Of a stretch of 25,785 nt of DNA, positions 19,064-25,785 are shown piece after piece. Position 1 is the stretch's first letter, and each line of letters opens with the position of its first letter. The notes below the pieces were generated by a model that saw nothing but the letters and a program-made list of their open reading frames with translations, was not told where the DNA came from and made no database searches. The translations under genes were made by a program, and so were the position numbers. The stretch is from Chara braunii (lineage: Eukaryota > Streptophyta > Charophyceae > Charales > Characeae), in the NCBI GenBank assembly GCA_003427395.1, contig BFEA01000050.1:1886472-1912256 (forward strand). The letters run 5' to 3'.

Positions 19064-19819
19064 TTAGTCGAACCACAGCACCTCAAATAGTTTAAAGACA
19101 TTGTCTACGTAGGAGGGTGCGGCCGCCACCTCCCGGCTAACTATGGCGTCCCAAAACTCCGCCTCTACATCTAAGCGGTCATACCTGCCTATTCTTAGGA
19201 CGATGATGACTTCCTCGGCTTTATCTCCGTAGAAGGGCCCATATTTCAATGAGAGCCTATAAAACTCCTCAGTCAGCCAGGCACATTCTATATGCACCTT
19301 TCTCATGGAGTCAGCTACTTCCAGAATGTTTTCAAACCCTCCAAACCACTCGGCTATGAACTCTGGTACCCAAGCCGTTATCCCTAGACTTGGAGGCTTA
19401 AGTTCTTTCCATCCTCCCATCACAACTCTGCTACTGACTTTGTCCCACCCCATATTGGTGAACCACTTGCCTTCTTTTCGGGTTTGGGCCTCTGCATCCC
19501 CTAGAAGCCACATCGGGTCCTGTCCCATTGCTAACATAGTGCAAAACAGGTACCATCCATCCTCGGAAAGGACAATCGTTCCGACTGACTCTACCTTGCC
19601 TTCTGCTATATCATCCCAACCTTCCTTTTCCCTTATCGGGTTCCAAATCCGCTCTATCCAGACATATGACAAGTCCCGGACAACCTCAAACCCAATCTAG
19701 TCGCACGTGGTCCCTCTCCATCCGTTCCCTGTTGGTATTGGCATTTCTATTCCTCCTCTGAGTCGCCGTGGTTCCCAGCCTTTGAAGGTGTATTCCATCA
19801 TCCTTTCTTCTCTAGTCAT
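19064..19819 (-). pseudogene. Tandem ORF family, copy 2 (one in-frame stop)
   Basis: The ATG at 19819 (MTREERMMEYTF) opens a frame with one TAG at 19697-19699, after which the same frame continues to 19064. Total about 251 residues. Family landmarks: TIVLSEDGWYLFCTMLAMG, GITAWVPEFIAEWFGG, KYGPFYGDKAEEVIIVLRIG, and FWDAIVSREVAAAPSYVDNV near the C-terminus. It starts only 72 nt after the stop of copy 1 and is followed by 306 nt before copy 3. The single nonsense change suggests a fairly recent loss. Function is unknown. Confidence 0.6.
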
Positions 19820-19891
19820 CTTTCCCTTTCCTGCACAATACCAAGTCACCCATCCTTCCTAAGTTAAGTTTTCCCACCCCTCTTAGAAGTC

Positions 19892-20692
19892 TCAGTCCTC
19901 TATCTCTTCATCTTCATCTTTATCACTAAAGTCGTCCTCCTCGTCGTATACCAACTCTCGTACCCCATCTAGAAACGTCTCCCCTATTGCCACATTCCTG
20001 TAGACTATCCTCCAATTCACAGTGCTAGGGACAAAGATATTGTCTATGCTAAGGCAGTTAAGTATCTCGGCGAGCTGTTCCGCCCAATTCCCCTTGAACG
20101 GCCCCATCTCTACTGATAACCGAAAAAAATATTGCCTAGCGCATTGGTATAGCCCGAGGTTCGTCATGGACTGGCATATCCGCAGTAGCCTGCTCCGAGT
20201 TCCGAAAACAGCATCCACTAGGAAGGGGGGCAGCACACATCGCATGGTCCTTACGGGTCGCCTCATGCTTCCTCTATCCCCAAGTTTCACCCGTACGTCT
20301 ACCTTTTTCATTTTCATTTCCCTCCGTTAACATGCAGCGCACACAACCTCTGCTTCTGCCTTCCTAAACTCGTCCGGTGTATTCCCGAGTGCCAACTCTA
20401 TGATCACAGCTTTCTCCCCATCTTGCGACAAGTAGACCCACCCTCGGGCTTCCGTTGTCCCCCGGAATTCCAAATCCATTAAACTTGGCGACAACCTCGT
20501 CAAGCTGACATTAGTCCATACTGTTTCTATCCAAAGAAAAGCATCCTCGCCTTCCAACATTACCGTTTGATATGCTGGTTCAAGGTCCGTCCACGTTCCA
20601 TTTTCCGGGAGAACGACCGATACCCCATCCTTTACATCTACTGGCATTTCCGGGCCGCTAGTATAAATTGGGGAAGACAACCATCGCGCCAT
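19892..20692 (-). pseudogene. Tandem ORF family, copy 1 (one in-frame stop, acidic tail)
   Basis: The ATG at 20692 (MARWLSSPIYTSG) starts a frame broken once by TAA at 20327-20329 and continuing in frame to TGA 19892-19894. Total about 266 residues. Landmarks: WVYLSQDGEKAVIIELALG, VLPPFLVDAVFG, EMGPFKGNWAEQLAEILNCL and NWRIVYRNVAIGETFLDGV. Unlike its sisters, it ends in a strongly acidic tail (DEEDDFSDKDEDEEIED). It is the most upstream member of the array. An alternative reading is two separate proteins, but all sister copies fuse the two halves, so a decayed single ORF is more likely. Confidence 0.6.
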
Positions 20693-21993
20693 CTTGTTTT
20701 TCAGCACCCGACCTCTGTTTTCATAAAAAGAGCATCAACCGATCCTTTTGGTCAGGTCAACCCTTGTCCTAGATGAGAATTATTTCAGACCCCTCATCAA
20801 GGTCTCCCTATCTTACCTCCCCTTTCCTAAGTACCCCCTTCCTATAATTCCCTCGGCCGGCCATCCATTCGCTCACATTCTTTCTTTTGGTTCCATTCCA
20901 ATTGACTTCTATCCTCCTTCCTTCCAATCGTCTCTCACTCGTGTGGACTTAGAAGGGAGGGGGAATAGACTTAGAAGAGTGTCCGTCCAATAATCCAAGC
21001 TCAATCAATCTTTACGGGGGGGGGGAACACACATAAAAAAAAACCAGGCAACCTCACATACGGGTCGGTCATCTCCTCACCGGCTCTCCCCAATATGGTC
21101 TCTCCGCTGATACTATCGGTAGAGTTTTATCCCATACCTCAAGCGCAGCTCAACCGTCGCGAGCGCGGTACCCAGGTCTCGGCAAGGCATTCGCCCTTTC
21201 CTCCTTACCCAGAATACCCCATCCCGTCTTGTCGCTTTGCACATCTATACCGACACCGAGGGTTACCTCGAGTGCCTAAATACAGGGACAAAGTCAGCCA
21301 TCCGGGTATTCACTTCCATCGGTTCGACAAGAATCAGCCTTTCTTAAAACCATGCTACGAGAAGTTATTAATCGCCTCCGAGGCTCCGTCTTTGTCCGTA
21401 TGCAGTGGTACTCCCTCCGCCAGCCAACAGGCTAAGCCTCGCTTGAGGAGATTTCACACCTTGTCCGGTGGATCATCGAGCCGAAGTCCGTCACCGCTCG
21501 AACGAGAATGCTACTAATCAACCGACGTGACAAACTCTCGTCCGACAGCTCGGTGGCCTGACCTCCACATACGAACACACGACAACCTACAAAAGAGAAC
21601 GACGTTTCGCAACCCGCACTGGCCGGTGCAGACCAATCCTTTCTTTCCGAAAGGCAGGACGCTCGAATCTCATCATGCAAACACAAGTCCCAAGTGAGAC
21701 ACACATAGTACAAGTGTCATTCCCTTGGTGCACCCAGCGCTTCCTACCCATAGCTCACAAATTTTCTCTTAGAACAATGAGTGTCACTCCCCTTACTTTC
21801 ATACATAGTGGTTGGTTCCTTCTCGTGAGAATCTTCAAGGGTGAGCTCGTTTTCCTTGGAGTCTAGCAACTCCCTTCATTTCCCTTTTCTTCACTTGTTT
21901 GTCCTTTCATAGGGTAGGATTGTTCTTTCTTGATGACCCGTTGTGTTCATGTTGGTTCCTTCAAGCATTTTTTTTTTAAAAGTGCAAAGTGCA
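20693..21993. other. Stretch upstream of the ORF array, no gene recognised
   Basis: Open frames here are short, with no recognisable content. If the array belongs to the retroelement, its 5' LTR should lie in or beyond this stretch, but I could not match it to any sequence on the left side of the window. Confidence 0.4.
21107..21115 (-). promoter_or_regulatory. Weak candidate primer-binding site (initiator Met tRNA-like)
   Basis: On the coding strand this reads TAGTATCAG. Plant Ty3 and copia elements often begin TGGTATCAG, complementary to the 3' end of initiator methionine tRNA. Only this short core fits, further bases diverge, and no CA-ending LTR directly precedes it. Confidence 0.15.
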
Positions 21994-22107
21994 TGAGCCC
22001 ACTGGGCTCAAAGAAGCAGGTAGAAGGACACCCGTTTGGTCGGATGACTCCACCGCGGGATTTTCATTGGAACCTGGCCTAAGCCAAACACCAACTGGCT
22101 GCCAGGT
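21994..22107. repeat. Two inverted repeats: 17-bp near-palindrome and nested 12-bp stem
   Basis: TGAGCCCA (21994-22001) and TGGGCTCA (22003-22010) flank a single C. Further on, ACCTGGC (22072-22078) pairs with GCCAGGT (22101-22107), and inside it AGCCA (22082-22086) pairs with TGGCT (22096-22100). Open frames of 99 codons occur on both strands here, but neither is recognisable. Confidence 0.7.
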
Positions 22108-23524
22108 AACCGGAGCCCTTCTTTCATACGAAGAGGAAGGGTCGACCTGCAACTTGCCCAAGGCTTCCCCGGACTGGCGAACACCAGCACCGGACGAAGG
22201 AGGGCTAGAGCCATTCCTCAAAGGAACGGTTGATAAAGTGCATAGCATGCATGTTATACCTCCAGGCCTGGCCATGCCATGCGTCTAGCCGCCCTCAAAT
22301 CTGATTTCTCACAAGGGAAAGAGCAAACACAAGTCCATTTTTCTTATCTTGGGTTGTGTACACGTCAATGCGTCGGGTGCCCCCGTCGGAATCGCAAGGG
22401 TCAATTTAACTCTTGCCCATCACCTCCACCATTTTTGTAGGGCCAAACCCCGGTAGACTTTCGAGTCTTAATTGACCCCACTGCGGGTCCCAGTTGGCTC
22501 GGCCGGCCCACGCTCATGCTCAGGGCGCGGGCCGTTCGTCCCGAGGTCACCCCGACCTAGTGCTTTGAGATGGATGGGGGAGGTCCATCGCGCGAGAGAG
22601 CTTTGGCATTGGGGATGTAACTCAGCCCTCACGCCGGGTGGTAGTCTCGTTGGTCGTTCCGCAACGCTGATTTTTTTTTTATTCGTTGTTGTGTTCTCAT
22701 ACAATTGTTCCTTCCAATACGCAGGCAGTCCAAGGATTCTTTGAGTGTCCCTCTTCTCTTGTGCGTAGGCTAAGCATCATCCTTAGGCCAAGCACCATTT
22801 TCCTAAGCAATGTGACTATATGACGTCATCGGGGTGTGGCGGAGTCGTCCTTCCTCTCGCCTCTACGCATCCATCGATGTAACAATTTGCTGTTTTCCTC
22901 ATTGAAGTAGACCCCTTAGTCCTTTCGGGGTCCTCATATGCATGCACTCATAACATCACAATTTCCTTGGTATGATTGCACTCTCATTTCCACTCCAAGT
23001 CCTCAAGCGCAAAAGTCATTCCCATGGGTAAGCTCTATGTCAAGGGTCCCATAACCCCTTTGCCCCTCTTCCCTTTCACTCTTGGTGCCCAGTTCCTCTC
23101 TCCCCTATCCCGCTCAAGGCATTTCTAGCCACCACTCACCTGCACAATCCCACACAAGCAAGAGAATTCATACAATCCCCCATTGGGGGTCAACACATAG
23201 CCCTTCCAACATGCCTATCTTTTCACATCTTTTGGCTGCTCTTTGTTCCCTCTTGCTGCTCAATCAACCCTTTCTCTTCTCATTGTCATGCAGTCCGGGA
23301 AATGGTAGAGTCAAACTGACCTCTCTCTCAATTTATGCTTCCTTCCGGATCCCGCCTTTCTCCCACTTTTTCAAACGTCCTTTCTTTTGCCTTCTTGGTG
23401 GCACAAGGGACCGGCTATCCTCCCCTTGTCCTCTTTCTCCACCAAGTGAGGTCTGATTTCGGTCACCGTCCGTACCCTGGCAATGTTTCCAAGCAAGGGG
23501 AGAGGGGTTAGTCATATGCCAAGT
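22108..23524. other. Stretch without a recognisable gene
   Basis: No tRNA, rRNA or protein was recognised. A GACCCC/GGGGTC hairpin lies near 22910-22932. Open frames such as 23082-23456 are CT-rich and lack domains. Confidence 0.4.
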
Positions 23525-23796
<272 letters not shown>

Positions 23797-23892
23797 CAAG
23801 AAGAACTCCTAATCAAATCAGCTACCCGTAACAACAACCAAACGTCAATCACCCGTCCCATAGTGAGGGATTGAATAAATATATTTTGGAAT

Positions 23893-25785
23893 AGCATGAC
23901 AATGAGAAGCTAGACAAATGAAAAATACATGCACCAAGAGAAGAGATCAACAAGGTAAAGATCCAAAACACGAATTTGACCATGAGTGACTATACTAGTG
24001 GAAGGCACATGCACAAGGAGAAGAGTTCAACTAAGTAGAGATCCGGAACATGAACTTTGACAATGAGAGACTAGACTAGTGGAAGGCACATGCACAAAGA
24101 GAAGAGTTCGACAAGGTAAAGGGTCGAAACATGAGTTTGACAATGGGAGACTGGACTAGTGGAAAGCATATGCACAATGAGTAGAGACCAACAAGGTAAA
24201 CATCCGGAACATGAACTTGACATTGAGAGACTAGACTAGTGGAAAGCACATGCTGTGACATGCAGAATGGAAAAGAGTTCAAAAAAACTCCGGAACATGA
24301 ATTTGACAATGGGAGACTAGACTGGTGGAAAGCACATGCACAAATGAGTAGAGATCAACAAGGTAAAGATCCGGAACATGAACTTGACAAGGAAGGATTA
24401 GACTAGTGGAAGCACATGCACAAAGGAGAAAAGCTCAACAAGGTAAAGATCTGGAACATGAACTTGACAAGGAAGGATTAGACTAGTGGAAACACATGCA
24501 CAAAGGAGAAGAGTTCAACAAAGTAAAAGATCCGGAACATGAACTTGACAATGAGAGACTAGACTAGTAAAAGCATATGCACAAAGGAGAAGAGTTCAAC
24601 AAAGTAAAAGATCCGGAACATGAACTTTACAATGAAGATTTAGACTAGTGGAAAGCACATGCACAAAGAGAAGGGACTAACTAAGTAAAGATCCGGAATA
24701 TGAATTTTGACAAAGAGGGGCTAGACTAGTGGAAGCACATGCACAAGGAGAAGTGATCAACTCAGTAAAAGATCCGGAACATGAACTTGACAATGAGAGA
24801 CTAGACTAGTAGAAACACGTGCACAAAGGAGAAGAGTTAATTAAAGTAAAAGATCATGNAACTTGATAATGAAGGATTAGACTAGTGGAAAGCACATGAA
24901 TAAAGGAGAAGAGTTCAACAAAGTAAAAGATCCGGAACATGAACTTGACAATGATGACTAGACTAGTGGAAAGCACATGCACAAAGGAGAAGAGTTCAAC
25001 AAAGTAAAAGATCCGGAACATGAACTTTACAAGGAGAGGTTAGACTAATGAAAAGCACATGCATATGAAGGGAAGATCATCCGGATCATTACACTAAGTA
25101 TGAATATGACAATGAGTGACAAGACTAGTAGAAAGTACATGTATACGAAGGGAAGATCCTTCGGAACATCACACAAAGTATGAATACGATAATGAGTGAC
25201 TAGACTAATGAAAAGCACATGCATGTGAAGGGAAGATCAACCGGAACATCACACTAGGTACGAACAAGACAAAAAGATGCAAGATTAGCGAAAAACACAT
25301 GCACATGAAGGGAGAGATCATCCGAAACATCACACTAGGTATGAACATGATAATGAGTGACGAGACTAATGAAAAGCACATGCATGTGACATGCATGTGA
25401 GGGAAAGATGAACCGGAACATCACACTAAGTATGAGCATTACAATGAGTGACTAGACTAACGAAAAGCACATGCATGTGAAGGGAAGATCATCCGGAACA
25501 TCACACTAAGTATGAACAAGACAAAGAGATGCTAGACTAGATGAAAAACACTTGCCTATGAAGGGAAGATTAATCGGAACATCACACTGAGTATGAACAT
25601 GGCAATGAGTGATTAGACTAATGAAAAGCACATGCATGTGAATGGAAGATCAACCGGAACATCACACTAAGTATGAAAAAGACAAATAGATGCTAGACTA
25701 GATGGAAAACACTTGCATATGAAGGGAAGATCAACCGGAACATCATACTAAGTATGAACATGACAATGAGTGATTAGACTAATGA
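23893..25785. repeat. Satellite of about 80 bp, some 24 units in two subfamilies
   Basis: Units carry GACTAGACTAGTGGAAAGCACATGC or a variant, and a CCGGAACATGAACTTGACAATG-like segment. Spacing is about 79-85 bp. Subfamily A runs from 23893 to about 25040 (AAAGGAGAAGAGTTCAACAA). Subfamily B runs from about 25040 to the window end (GAAGGGAAGATCAACCGG and CATCACACTAAGTATG). One ambiguous base (N) lies at 24859. The array continues past the window. Confidence 0.95.

Noticed and set aside
21976-22288. 99-codon ORFs on both strands
   Set aside because: Neither has recognisable composition or a domain. The stretch is explained as well by its inverted repeats and chance open frames.
22472-22700. tRNA-derived SINE suggested by GC-rich, box-like sequence
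   Set aside because: No convincing A and B boxes or cloverleaf could be read, and the T-rich end alone is not enough.

Overview
This is eukaryotic nuclear DNA, rich in repeats and with no intact cellular gene. A Ty3-type retroelement remnant, a DNMT3-like cytosine methyltransferase fragment, long satellites and many pyrimidine/purine minisatellites point to a streptophyte. From remembered resemblance only, not a search, the Gag and RT wording suggests a charophyte alga such as Chara (moderate to low confidence).

Layout: 1-779 is a 91-bp tandem satellite. 754-1020 is purine-rich low complexity. 1440-4330 has no gene but is full of short, mostly perfect inverted repeats; 2191-2720 and 3630-4150 are diverged copies about 1.44 kb apart whose hairpins changed on both arms together. 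5040-5650 (-) is a broken DNMT3-like C-terminal methyltransferase region. 5760-8376 holds four minisatellite arrays plus an 800-bp unassigned block ending in A17. 8932-9701 (-) is a frameshifted remnant of an unrecognised basic/acidic protein.

10096-16611 (-) is a decayed Ty3-type gag-pol (Gag, CCHC knuckle, protease, RT, RNase H, integrase) with eight in-frame stops, three frameshifts and a Lys in place of the third integrase catalytic acid. 16612-17031 is a stem-loop-bearing spacer. Upstream of gag on the same strand, 17032-20692, lie four tandem ORFs of about 250-270 residues that are clear paralogues of one another and match no family I recognise. The copy nearest gag is uninterrupted.

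20693-23520 contains no convincing gene. 23525-23795 is (AG)n, and 23893-25785 is a second satellite of about 80 bp in two subfamilies.

All coding remnants, including the four-copy array, gag-pol, the 9-kb remnant and the methyltransferase, lie on the minus strand. One possibility is a single large retroelement that carried extra genes on both sides of gag-pol. I could not find a pair of LTRs, so this remains a hypothesis.
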